A DNA stretch of 64,000 bases, from positions 806,001 through 870,000 of the forward strand of contig NZ_AUEQ01000001.1 in NCBI RefSeq assembly GCF_000426065.1, given 5' to 3'. The DNA is from Mycobacterium sp. URHD0025. Lineage in GTDB: Bacteria; Actinomycetota; Actinomycetes; Mycobacteriales; Mycobacteriaceae. The notes under the pieces are model-generated. The model was not told the origin of the DNA, did no database searches, and saw nothing but the letters and a program-made list of their open reading frames with translations. Made by a program: the position numbers and the translations under genes. Position 1 is the stretch's first letter; each line of letters opens with the position of its first letter. Below are positions 1-7,525 of this stretch, in pieces.

Positions 1-320
1 ACTTTGATCACGATGCACACGCGCAGTGCGATCACCGCGCCGTCACGCCCGCTGGCGTGGAGGACGTGCTGCTGGACGAATCCGCCATCGAAGAACTGCC
101 GATCCAGTACCTCGTAGCGGCGGGCGGAGGTCACCCCGATGAACCAGTCGATGACCTTCAGCGCGCGGGTCCGGTCGTTGTCCTTGGCATCGCCGGCGTG
201 CCAAACGGCGACGTCATCTGCCCATAGTCGAGCGACACCGGCCCTGTCGCCGCGCTCGATCGCGCCGAACAGTCGGTGCGCGACGTCCTCGACGCCTCGG
301 ACCTCGGCAAGGGACATCAT
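1..320 (-). CDS. SnoaL-like / NTF2-fold family protein (partial, C-terminus beyond window)
   Basis: The visible 106 residues begin MMSLAEVRGVEDVAHRLF and contain an ERGDRAGVARLWADDVAVWH segment, typical of SnoaL-like polyketide-cyclase / ketosteroid-isomerase-fold proteins with a cone-shaped ligand pocket. The C-terminus lies left of the window. Two ATG codons are adjacent (318-320 and 315-317); a GGGAG ribosome-binding site just upstream supports either. The gene diverges from the methyltransferase at 378, and the shared intergenic region holds a SoxR/MerR-like palindrome. Substrate cannot be inferred; the family assignment rests on sequence pattern only. Confidence 0.75.
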   Translation of the reverse strand, partial: MMSLAEVRGVEDVAHRLFGAIERGDRAGVARLWADDVAVWHAGDAKDNDRTRALKVIDWFIGVTSARRYEVLDRQFFDGGFVQQHVLHASGRDGAVIALRVCIVIK

Positions 321-340
321 CGACTCCCGGGGGTAGGGGC

Positions 341-371
341 TTGACCTCAATCGTCATTGAGGTTTCAGACT
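341..371 (+). promoter_or_regulatory. SoxR/MerR-type operator inside a 19-bp-spaced promoter
   Basis: A perfect 8-bp inverted repeat (ACCTCAAT at 344-351, ATTGAGGT at 356-363) has the arm sequence and 18-bp geometry (CCTCAA-N6-TTGAGG) of the known SoxR box. It sits between a -35 TTGACC (341-346) and a -10-like CAGACT (366-371) separated by 19 bp, the long spacer that MerR-family activators remodel. The predicted start of transcription coincides with the ATG at 378, so the methyltransferase mRNA would be leaderless. Confidence 0.7.
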
Positions 372-377
372 CGGATC

Positions 378-1013
378 ATGAACTCCACGCCCTCACATTC
401 GCTCTTCGACGAAGCCTACGAGTCCCGGACCGCGCCGTGGGTCATCGGCGAGCCGCAACCGGCCATCGTCGAGCTGGAACGCACCGGCCGGCTGGCCGGC
501 AAGGTGCTCGACGCGGGCTGCGGCGCTGGTGAGCACACCATGCTGCTGACGCGGCTCGGGTATGACGTGCTCGGCATCGACTTTTCCGAACACGCCATCG
601 CGCAAGCCCGCGAGAACGCGGCAAGACAGGGCATCGACGCGCACTTCGCCGTCGCGGACGCGACCCGTCTCGGCGAGTCGCAGGAGCCGCCTTATGACAC
701 CGTCATCGACAGTGCGCTGTTCCATGTCTTCGGAGATGCCGACCGGCCCCGCTATGTGGCCAGCCTGCACCGGGCGACCCGGCCTGGCGCGACGGTGCAC
801 GTACTGGCGCTGTCCGACGCGGGCCGCGGGTTCGGACCCCAGGTCAGCGCCGATGTGATCCGCCGCGCCTTCGCGCAGGGCTGGGAGCTGGAGGCGTTGG
901 ACACCACGACGTACCGCGGAGTGGTGAGTGCGGCACATGCCGAAGCGCTCGGCGAGCAGGTCGGAGCCCGGGTCGACGAGCCGGCCTGGCTGGCCCGCAT
1001 CCGCAGGCTCTGA
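378..1013 (+). CDS. class I SAM-dependent methyltransferase
   Basis: A 211-residue Rossmann-type methyltransferase. Motif I reads VLDAGCGAGEH (residues 43-53) and an acidic residue ending strand 2 (GIDFS, D68) would bind the SAM ribose. The N-terminus LFDEAYESRTAPWVIGEPQP is typical of a small-molecule methyltransferase group in actinobacteria. An in-frame ATG at 357 lies inside the operator, so I chose ATG 378, which coincides with the predicted transcription start. Expression is probably controlled by a MerR/SoxR-type activator that is not in the window; the methyl acceptor is unknown. Confidence 0.85.
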   Translation: MNSTPSHSLFDEAYESRTAPWVIGEPQPAIVELERTGRLAGKVLDAGCGAGEHTMLLTRLGYDVLGIDFSEHAIAQARENAARQGIDAHFAVADATRLGESQEPPYDTVIDSALFHVFGDADRPRYVASLHRATRPGATVHVLALSDAGRGFGPQVSADVIRRAFAQGWELEALDTTTYRGVVSAAHAEALGEQVGARVDEPAWLARIRRL

Positions 1014-1018
1014 GGGGC

Positions 1019-1366
1019 TCACGGTGCGTCGTACCCCGGATGCGCGGCAGCGAGCCGCTGTTTCACCAGGACGCGCAAGCAGGCCGTGACGTCGTCGGCG
1101 TGGTCGTCGAGTTCGCCGGCCCGGATCGCGGCCGCCAGCGCGGCCTCGTCGGTGAACCCGAGTTTGGCCAGCGCGGCTTCGGCTGCCGGGGCAGCGTCCT
1201 CGGCGAGCAACTCGCGTTCGACCATCCGTAGGGCATTGGCGGCCACCCGGGCCTGAAACCTCACCGAGGCTGCCACCGTCTCACCGTCGCGCACCTGGCT
1301 GTCCAGGAACTCGGCGACCGCGGCCACGAGCTCGGCTGCGGTCGGCCGCCCGTACAGGTTGTTCAC
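1019..1366 (-). CDS. DUF6285-type hypothetical protein
   Basis: A 115-residue, mostly helical, alanine-rich protein starting NNLYGRPTAAELVAAVAEFL. I recognise it as the DUF6285 type that usually follows phosphotransferase-family genes in mycobacteria; its role is unknown. It starts at GTG 1366, which overlaps the stop codon of the upstream phosphotransferase (GTGA), so the two are translationally coupled. Conserved pairing suggests an accessory subunit of the kinase or dehydrogenase, which is inference. It is the last gene of the operon beginning near 8.64 kb. Confidence 0.75.
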   Translation of the reverse strand: MNNLYGRPTAAELVAAVAEFLDSQVRDGETVAASVRFQARVAANALRMVERELLAEDAAPAAEAALAKLGFTDEAALAAAIRAGELDDHADDVTACLRVLVKQRLAAAHPGYDAP

Positions 1367-2337
1367 CAGCTGCTCCCGTCCAGCAGACACAACAGGTCCC
1401 ATTCGGTTTCGCAGACACGACGGCCGATCGTCGCCAGCTCCACCGAGCGGCTCTGACCGCTCAGGTGCCGCTCCGCCTGATAGCGGCAGATGACGCCCCA
1501 GCGCAGCGTGGCGAGCACGAGCCACCACCGGATCGCCGACCGGTCCAGGGTCGCGCCGCCGGCCTCTTCGTAGGCATTCAGGAAATTCTCGATGCTGCCC
1601 AGACCGCCCGCCCCGAGGTCGGCCGGTGCCCCGAACCTCCAGGCCCGGATACAGAACCAGGCCAGGTCCTCGTACACCTCGCCGAGGTGCACCAGCTCCC
1701 AGTCCAACACTGCGGCCAGTCCCGAGTCGTCGACGATCACGTTGCCCATCCGGAAGTCGCCGTGCACCAGCCGCGTCGGGGACGGTGGTGGCCGGTTGGC
1801 GGCCAGCCAGCGGAACACCCACTCGAAAGTGGCTGTGGTGTCACCCATCTCGTCGAGTTGCTCGCGCCACTGAGCCAGCTGGTCCTGCTCGACGAGGCCG
1901 GACAGCGCCGGCGGTTCGGCCCGGTGGATGGCCGCCAGGGCCTGCGCGCACTGGGTGAGCAGCCGGCTCCGGCCGGCCTCATCGAGGCTGCGTTGAATGC
2001 GGCGCACGATGGTCTCACCACCGATGAAGTCACAGATCAGGAATGGATCGCCCAGGGCGGCAGCGGAATCGTCGGCGACCAGCACATGGGGGACGGGCGC
2101 CCCGGCCAGTGCCGCAGCCCGTTGAGCAGCGGCCTCCAGTTCCATCCCGGCATGGACCTCGTCGGGTGCGCCGGTGCGCAGGATCAGCGGGCGCCGGGCC
2201 GAGTCGGCGACGGCGTCGAACGACCAGGTGGTGCGGCTGGCCCCGCCGGTCAGCTCGCGCAGGTTCTCGATGGCGACCCCGGCGCCAAGCGCCGGCGCGA
2301 GGACGCTGGTCAGACCGGTGGCCAGAGCCGCAGTCAC
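1363..2337 (-). CDS. aminoglycoside-phosphotransferase-fold (APH) family kinase
   Basis: A 324-residue APH-fold protein. The catalytic loop HGDFRMGN (residues 192-199; D194 base, N199 metal ligand) and the metal-binding LDWE (211-214) are intact. It resembles mycobacterial FadE36-type proteins and the N-terminal kinase domain of animal ACAD10/ACAD11 rather than drug-resistance enzymes. GTG start at 2337 overlaps the stop of the acyl-CoA dehydrogenase (GTGA). That coupling supports a role in phosphorylating a hydroxy-acyl-CoA for the adjacent dehydrogenase rather than antibiotic resistance; the substrate is inferred. Confidence 0.88.
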   Translation of the reverse strand: MTAALATGLTSVLAPALGAGVAIENLRELTGGASRTTWSFDAVADSARRPLILRTGAPDEVHAGMELEAAAQRAAALAGAPVPHVLVADDSAAALGDPFLICDFIGGETIVRRIQRSLDEAGRSRLLTQCAQALAAIHRAEPPALSGLVEQDQLAQWREQLDEMGDTTATFEWVFRWLAANRPPPSPTRLVHGDFRMGNVIVDDSGLAAVLDWELVHLGEVYEDLAWFCIRAWRFGAPADLGAGGLGSIENFLNAYEEAGGATLDRSAIRWWLVLATLRWGVICRYQAERHLSGQSRSVELATIGRRVCETEWDLLCLLDGSSW

Positions 2338-3578
2338 TGCTTGGCCTTGCCGAACCCGAACAGGCGCTGGGCCACCCGGCGCATCTGGATCTCCTCGGCA
2401 CCTTCGGTGATGCGGTAACGCCGGTGGTGGCGATAGATGTGCTCGAACGGCTCGTGACGGCTGTAGCCGATGCCGCCGTGCACCTGCATGGCTCGGTCGG
2501 CCGCTTCACACACCAGACGGTTGGCGCGGTAATTGGCCATCGAGACCTTGTCGGAAACCTCCATGTGGTGGTTCTGGTCCAATTGCGTTGCGGCATAGCG
2601 GACAAGCAACCGCACCATCTGGGCCTCGGTCTGCAACTCCACCAATGGCCACTGGACGGCCTGATTCACCGCCAGCGGCTTGCCGAACACCTTTCGCCGG
2701 TTGGCATAGTCCACTGCGCGGTCGATACAGAACTGGGCGGCGCCGAGGCTGCTGGCGGCCTGGCGAATCCGGTTCTCGTGCAGGAACGTCTGGCCGACCT
2801 CAAGGCCGCGGTCGACCTCACCGAGCACCGCATCAGCCGGCACTCTCACGTCGTTCAGCTCGACCTCACCGTGATCGGTGGGCATGTTGAACGTCCACCA
2901 GTAGAACGGGACGGTGAATCCCGGCGCGTCGGTGGGCACCAGAAATGCGGTGATGCCGCGGGCCTGACCCGGATCGCCCGACGTTCTGGCGAAGATCAGA
3001 TCGTGGGTGGCACGATGCACGCCGGTGTTCCACCGCTTGCGGCCGTTGATGATCCAGCCTTCCCCATCGGATACCGCCGTGGTTTCCAGCCAGGTGGCGT
3101 CGGATCCGTGGTCGGGTTCGGTCAATCCGAACGCCATCGAACGCTTGCCGGTGAGCATCGCCTCGACCCATTCGGCCTTCTGACCCTCGGTGCCGAACCG
3201 GTCCATCATGATCACCTGCGGGAAGTTGCCCACGATCGAGGACTCGTCCTGTAGGTCGTTGTGCAATCCGAGGCCCTTGTGCGCCAGGTGTTCCCGGATC
3301 ACGGCCATGTCGAGGTTGCTGCCGTCACGTCCGCCGAACCGGGCAGGCAGCCCGTAGCGCAGCCAGCCGGCGGCGTCGGCACGACGGCGCATCTCGTCGA
3401 GCAGATCCTCCCAGGCACGGGCAGGCACACCGCCGTTCTCCCAGTCGGTGCGGGCGTATTCACGGCGTTGGTCGAAGTACTGCATGTGCTCGCGCTCAAG
3501 TGGCTTGATCTCCGCCTCGATGAACGCGTCCATCTCGGCCAGCACTTTTGAAAGATGTTCGGGTAAAGCGAAATCCAC
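2334..3578 (-). CDS. acyl-CoA dehydrogenase family protein (ACAD10/11-like)
   Basis: A full-length 414-residue FAD-dependent acyl-CoA dehydrogenase. It shows the FAD/substrate segment FGLTEPDHGSD, the middle beta domain, and the C-terminal helical domain with MQVHGGIGYSRHEPFEHIYRH and RITEGAEEIQMRRV. GTG start at 3578, 20 bp after the TetR gene; its stop overlaps the kinase start. Gene fusion partners in animals (ACAD10/11) join the same two domains in one chain, so this looks like the split bacterial arrangement. Likely oxidises or eliminates on a branched or hydroxylated acyl-CoA; the exact substrate is not visible. Confidence 0.92.
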   Translation of the reverse strand: MDFALPEHLSKVLAEMDAFIEAEIKPLEREHMQYFDQRREYARTDWENGGVPARAWEDLLDEMRRRADAAGWLRYGLPARFGGRDGSNLDMAVIREHLAHKGLGLHNDLQDESSIVGNFPQVIMMDRFGTEGQKAEWVEAMLTGKRSMAFGLTEPDHGSDATWLETTAVSDGEGWIINGRKRWNTGVHRATHDLIFARTSGDPGQARGITAFLVPTDAPGFTVPFYWWTFNMPTDHGEVELNDVRVPADAVLGEVDRGLEVGQTFLHENRIRQAASSLGAAQFCIDRAVDYANRRKVFGKPLAVNQAVQWPLVELQTEAQMVRLLVRYAATQLDQNHHMEVSDKVSMANYRANRLVCEAADRAMQVHGGIGYSRHEPFEHIYRHHRRYRITEGAEEIQMRRVAQRLFGFGKAKQ

Positions 3579-3598
3579 GTTGATCTCTCTTCCTCGGG

Positions 3599-4210
3599 TC
3601 AGAAGCCGTACAGGGTTCGCTTCCAGATTGTGGACAGGGTGGCAATGGCGTCGGCATCGCTGATCTCGATGCCGAGCCCGGAATGGCCGACGAAGACGGT
3701 GGTGAAGTTCTCGAACAGCAAGGCGATGGCTGCGCCGACGTGTTCCGGTTCCAGCCCGCGGGCATGGCCCTGGTCCTGGGCGTGGCGTACCGAGGCGATG
3801 ACGATGTCGATGCCGAAGCGGCGGAACTGGTTCTGCACGTCGGCGAAGCGCTGCTGGGTGGCGGCCAACTGGTCGACGGCGATCATGATGCCGATGTTCT
3901 GTTTGAAGATGTTCCAGTAGCCGGTGACCACTGTGGTGAAGAACTCGGTGTCGTCGGGGGAGTCCGGCAGGTGCAGGTTGAGCCCGGACGGTTCGACGAC
4001 GTCGTGCAGGAACGATTCGGCCAGCGCCGCCAGTAGGTCTTCCTTGTCGGTGAAATACCGGTAGAACACCGCGGAACTCTTGCCGGCCGCCGAGGTGATG
4101 TCTGCCAGGGTGGTGCCGTGAAAGCCGCGCTCGGCGAACAGTTTCCGCGCAGCGAGCTCGATGGCCGACCGGGTCTGGCGGCCCTTGGTGCCCAACTCGG
4201 CGGCGGTCAT
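3599..4210 (-). CDS. TetR family transcriptional regulator
   Basis: A 203-residue TetR repressor. The N-terminal helix-turn-helix covers residues about 10-56 (ARKLFAERGFHGTTLADITSAAGKSSAVFYRYF); the rest is a helical ligand domain. It is embedded in the catabolic operon, between the lyase and dehydrogenase genes, so it probably senses an acyl-CoA or pathway intermediate and represses its own operon. A palindrome overlapping the -10 of the operon promoter (8672-8682) is the best candidate operator. ATG 4210 lies 7 bp downstream of the lyase stop. Confidence 0.9.
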   Translation of the reverse strand: MTAAELGTKGRQTRSAIELAARKLFAERGFHGTTLADITSAAGKSSAVFYRYFTDKEDLLAALAESFLHDVVEPSGLNLHLPDSPDDTEFFTTVVTGYWNIFKQNIGIMIAVDQLAATQQRFADVQNQFRRFGIDIVIASVRHAQDQGHARGLEPEHVGAAIALLFENFTTVFVGHSGLGIEISDADAIATLSTIWKRTLYGF

Positions 4211-4217
4211 CGACGCC

Positions 4218-5120
4218 TCAGCCCAGGATCCGGTCGCCGGCGCGCAGCAGTGCGCTGGGAAGCTCGTGGCCCACGGCCTCTTGCGCGATGCGGGCGGCGT
4301 CGATGGCGGCGGTCAGTTCGACATCGACGGCGATGTCGCTGTCGCGCAACATGTAGACGAGGTCCTCGGTGGCGATGTTGCCGCTGGCTCCCGGGGCGAA
4401 GGGGCAGCCGCCCAATCCGCCGACCGAGGCGTCCAGCCGGGTCACGCCGGCCTGCACGGCGGCGTAGGCACTGGCCAGACCCGCGCCGCGGGTGTTGTGG
4501 AAGTGGGCGCCCAGCGGCAGGTCGTCGATCAGCGGCCGCACCTTCGCGACCAATGTGCTGACCCGCCGCGGGGTGGTCGTGCCGATGGTGTCGGCGATCG
4601 CCAGCCGGTCCACTCCGAAACCGACGGCAGCCGAAGCGATGTCGAGCACCCGCTGCGGATCGGTCGGTCCGTCGAACGGGCAGTCCCATGCGGTCGCGAT
4701 GATCACCTCCACCGAAGTATCGCTGTCACCCGCGATGGCCACGATGTCTGCGATCTGCGCGGTGGCCTCGGCCGAGGTGCGGCCGACGTTGGCGTGGGAG
4801 TGGGCATCCGAGGCGGACACCACGTACTCGATCGATCGCAGCCCGGCGGCAATGGCCCGTTTGGCGCCGTTGGGGCTGGCGACCAGCGCGGAGAATTCGA
4901 CGTCGGGAAACCGGTGTAGCTCTTCGGCCAGTCCGGCCGCGTCGGCCAGGGCCGGCACCTTCGAGGGGGACACGAACGCCGTGGCTTCCACCTCCCGCAC
5001 CCCGGTGGCCACGATGGCCTCGAGGATGGCCAGCTTGGCGGACAACGGAATCGGCGTCTCGATCTGCAGGCCGTCGCGCAGACACACCTCGCGGATGTCG
5101 ACCTTGGTGGGCAGGCTCAT
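4218..5120 (-). CDS. hydroxymethylglutaryl-CoA lyase family protein
   Basis: A 300-residue HMGL-like TIM-barrel lyase. The N-terminal EVCLRDGLQIE contains the metal/substrate-binding Arg-Asp, and the GLGGCPFAPGASGN segment carries the signature catalytic cysteine loop of HMG-CoA lyases. The family cleaves 3-hydroxy-3-methylglutaryl-CoA or similar tertiary hydroxyacyl-CoAs to acetyl-CoA plus a ketoacid. ATG 5120 is 1 bp after the CoA-transferase stop, implying tight coupling: the transferase would make the CoA ester that the lyase cleaves. Citramalyl-CoA or another HMG analogue is also possible. Confidence 0.9.
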   Translation of the reverse strand: MSLPTKVDIREVCLRDGLQIETPIPLSAKLAILEAIVATGVREVEATAFVSPSKVPALADAAGLAEELHRFPDVEFSALVASPNGAKRAIAAGLRSIEYVVSASDAHSHANVGRTSAEATAQIADIVAIAGDSDTSVEVIIATAWDCPFDGPTDPQRVLDIASAAVGFGVDRLAIADTIGTTTPRRVSTLVAKVRPLIDDLPLGAHFHNTRGAGLASAYAAVQAGVTRLDASVGGLGGCPFAPGASGNIATEDLVYMLRDSDIAVDVELTAAIDAARIAQEAVGHELPSALLRAGDRILG

Positions 5121-5121
5121 G

Positions 5122-6324
5122 TCACAGCACCCCCTCCGAACGCAGGTTCTCCAGGTCGTGTGCACTGCGTCCCAGCAGACCCCCGTACACCTCGTCGTTG
5201 TGCTGACCGGGGTGTGCCGAGCCGGCGTTGCGGATGGTGCCGGGTGACTCGGAGAGCACCGGGACGACGCCGGGGCCCTTGACGTTGCGTTGCACCCGCT
5301 CATCGAAGTGATCGGCGATCATGCCGCGGGCCTGGAGTTGGGCGTCCTGTACCACCTCGGCCACGGTGTTGATCGGTCCGCTGATCACACCGGCTTGCGA
5401 CAAGGTCTCGATGATCTCGGTGGGCTGCCGCACGGCGGCCCAGTCACCGATGATCTTGTCCAACTCGTCCTGATTACGGCCGCGGGCAACATGATTGGCG
5501 AATCGATCGTCGGTCGCCAGCTCGGGGCTACCCATCGCCGCGCACAGCCGGCGGAACACGGTGTCCTGGTTGGCCGCGATCACCACCCAGCTGCCGTTGG
5601 CGCTCTGGTAGATGTTCGACGGCGCGATACCTTCCAGCCGCGTACCTGATGGCCCCCGCACCACGCCGCCGACGTCGTAATCGGGGATGGTGGATTCCTG
5701 TATGGCCAGACAACTTTCGGTCAGTGCGGTGTCGACGATCTGCCCCTCGCCGGTGACCGTCCGCCGGTACAGGGCCGCCAGTGCGCCCTGGGCGGCGAAC
5801 ATGCCGGCCAGGCTGTCGCCCAGCGACAGGGCCAGCCTGGGCGGGGGACCGCCCGGGAACCCGTTCATGTGTCGCAGTCCACTGGAAGCCTCGGCCACCG
5901 AGGCGTAGCCGGCCTTGCCGGCGTCGGGCCCGGTCTGCCCGTACCCGGACACTCGCACCAGGATGATGCCCTTGTTCCGTTCGCGTAGAACGTCATAGCC
6001 GAGGTCCCACTTCTCCAGGGTGCCCGGGCGGAAGTTCTCCACGATGATGTCGGACTGTTCGACCAACTCCAGGAAAAGATCCCGGCCGGCTTCCTTCCGC
6101 AGGTCCAGGGTGACGGCCTTCTTGTTACGGGCGTGCACGGTCCAGAAGAAGTGGTATCCGTCGAGTTCGGCCTGTCCCCAGGTGCGCAGCGGATCGGGGG
6201 TGGACGGCAGCTCGATCTTGATGACCTCGGCGCCCATGTCGCCCAGCAGCCGGCCCGCGAAGGGGCCCGAGATCAGCGTGCCGAGCTCGATCACCCGGAC
6301 CCCGTCTAAAGCTCCTGTTGTCAT
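5122..6324 (-). CDS. CaiB/BaiF (type III) CoA-transferase family protein
   Basis: A 400-residue type III CoA-transferase. The start MTTGALDGVRVIELG, the GDMGAEVIKIE segment and KKAVTLDLRKEAG are family hallmarks. I chose ATG 6324 because it overlaps the preceding stop (ATGA) and matches the family N-terminus; an upstream in-frame ATG would overlap the hydrolase gene. The family forms intertwined dimers and moves CoA between carboxylic acids through an aspartyl anhydride. Next to an HMG-CoA-lyase homologue it resembles the human SUGCT/HMGCL logic for activating HMG-like dicarboxylic acids. Confidence 0.92.
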   Translation of the reverse strand: MTTGALDGVRVIELGTLISGPFAGRLLGDMGAEVIKIELPSTPDPLRTWGQAELDGYHFFWTVHARNKKAVTLDLRKEAGRDLFLELVEQSDIIVENFRPGTLEKWDLGYDVLRERNKGIILVRVSGYGQTGPDAGKAGYASVAEASSGLRHMNGFPGGPPPRLALSLGDSLAGMFAAQGALAALYRRTVTGEGQIVDTALTESCLAIQESTIPDYDVGGVVRGPSGTRLEGIAPSNIYQSANGSWVVIAANQDTVFRRLCAAMGSPELATDDRFANHVARGRNQDELDKIIGDWAAVRQPTEIIETLSQAGVISGPINTVAEVVQDAQLQARGMIADHFDERVQRNVKGPGVVPVLSESPGTIRNAGSAHPGQHNDEVYGGLLGRSAHDLENLRSEGVL

Positions 6325-7523
6325 GACGGATCCAATGAGAACCCATGCCGGTGAAGCCAATCCGTGCAGATCCCGACGGCTTGGCGCAGCGTGCCGCGCT
6401 GGTCCGGGCCCGAATAGTAGTGATTGGCCCCGGGGATCTCGTGCATCTCCTTGTCGGAATGACCGATCGCCTCGTACAGCCGGCGGGTGTGGCTGGGCGT
6501 GCAGGCGTCGTCGGCCAGATTGCCGATCACCAGGGCGGGCACCGCGATGTCCGGCCCGGCCTTGACCGCGTCACCGTTGGCGTCGTCGTAGCTCCACTGG
6601 GACAGCCAGCTGCGCAAGGTACAGAACCGAGCCAGGCCGACCGGGCTCATGTTGACCACCTGCGGATCGCCCAGGTAGCAGGTGCCGGGGGTGCGCTCGT
6701 TGGGATCGACGCTCGGGTCGAGCCAGCGAGGATCGGCCATGGTGCCGTGCACGACGAAGGCGTACTCATCATCGGGACGTCCGGCGGCCTTGAGATCCGC
6801 CAGCTTTTCCTTGACCCACTTGGTGATGCGCCGATTCCGCGCGATTTGAGCCTGGTGGTACCGCTCGAGGAACTCAGGGGTGTATGGCGGCTGGTTCGGG
6901 TTCTCCGGGTTGTAGAGGTCGAGTTCCGGGTCCCGCTTCGAGGGGTCGTTCTCGTCGAGGATGGACGCGTCCATCCATTCGGTCATGGTGCCGTGGCGGC
7001 TGATGTGCGCCGCCAGCAACATGATTCCGTCGGCCGGGATCAGCCCCAGCTTGGTGAGGTCGGGCCCGTCTCCGGATGGGCTGGCCGTCACTGTCGGGTT
7101 CTGCGCCTGCTGCTGGTAGAACACCGACAGCGATCCGCCGCCGCTCCATCCGGCCAACACCACCTTGTCGTAGCCCAGCCGGTTCTTGGCGTCCTTGATG
7201 CACTCGCCGAGGTCCTCGACCACCTTCTCCATGAGCAGCGCCGAGTCCGTGCCGCGAAACCGGCTGTTGCAGTAGATGACATGGTGCCCGGCCCGGGCCA
7301 GCGCGTTGATCATCGGCAGATACGCACCGCCACCGATCGGGTGCATGAACACCAGGACGGTGTCTGAGGGCTTCGATTTGGGCCGCAACAGATAGCTCTC
7401 CAGCACGACCAGCTCGGCGACGCCGCCGTAGACGTCGCGGACGGAGGAGTTGTTCTGGTAGGCAACCAGATACGGGATGCGGTCGTACTCGTGCTTCACG
7501 GGTGCTTCGGTGGTTGCGGTCAT
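6321..7523 (-). CDS. alpha/beta hydrolase family protein
   Basis: A 400-residue alpha/beta hydrolase. The oxyanion segment is FMHPIGGG, the nucleophile elbow is GWSGGGS, and HEIPGANHYYSGPDQR near the C-terminus supplies the catalytic His. ATG 7523 is just downstream of the dioxygenase-like gene (stop at 7526), and the 3' end overlaps the CoA-transferase start. No signal peptide, so cytoplasmic. Within this operon it may hydrolyse an ester, lactone or CoA thioester generated upstream; the specific reaction cannot be read from sequence. Confidence 0.88.
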   Translation of the reverse strand: MTATTEAPVKHEYDRIPYLVAYQNNSSVRDVYGGVAELVVLESYLLRPKSKPSDTVLVFMHPIGGGAYLPMINALARAGHHVIYCNSRFRGTDSALLMEKVVEDLGECIKDAKNRLGYDKVVLAGWSGGGSLSVFYQQQAQNPTVTASPSGDGPDLTKLGLIPADGIMLLAAHISRHGTMTEWMDASILDENDPSKRDPELDLYNPENPNQPPYTPEFLERYHQAQIARNRRITKWVKEKLADLKAAGRPDDEYAFVVHGTMADPRWLDPSVDPNERTPGTCYLGDPQVVNMSPVGLARFCTLRSWLSQWSYDDANGDAVKAGPDIAVPALVIGNLADDACTPSHTRRLYEAIGHSDKEMHEIPGANHYYSGPDQRGTLRQAVGICTDWLHRHGFSLDPS

Positions 7524-7525
7524 CG

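Noticed and set aside
2334-2337. Kinase gene as an aminoglycoside resistance determinant
   Set aside because: Operon context with an acyl-CoA dehydrogenase and DUF6285 and resemblance to FadE36/ACAD11 kinase domains argue against drug resistance.
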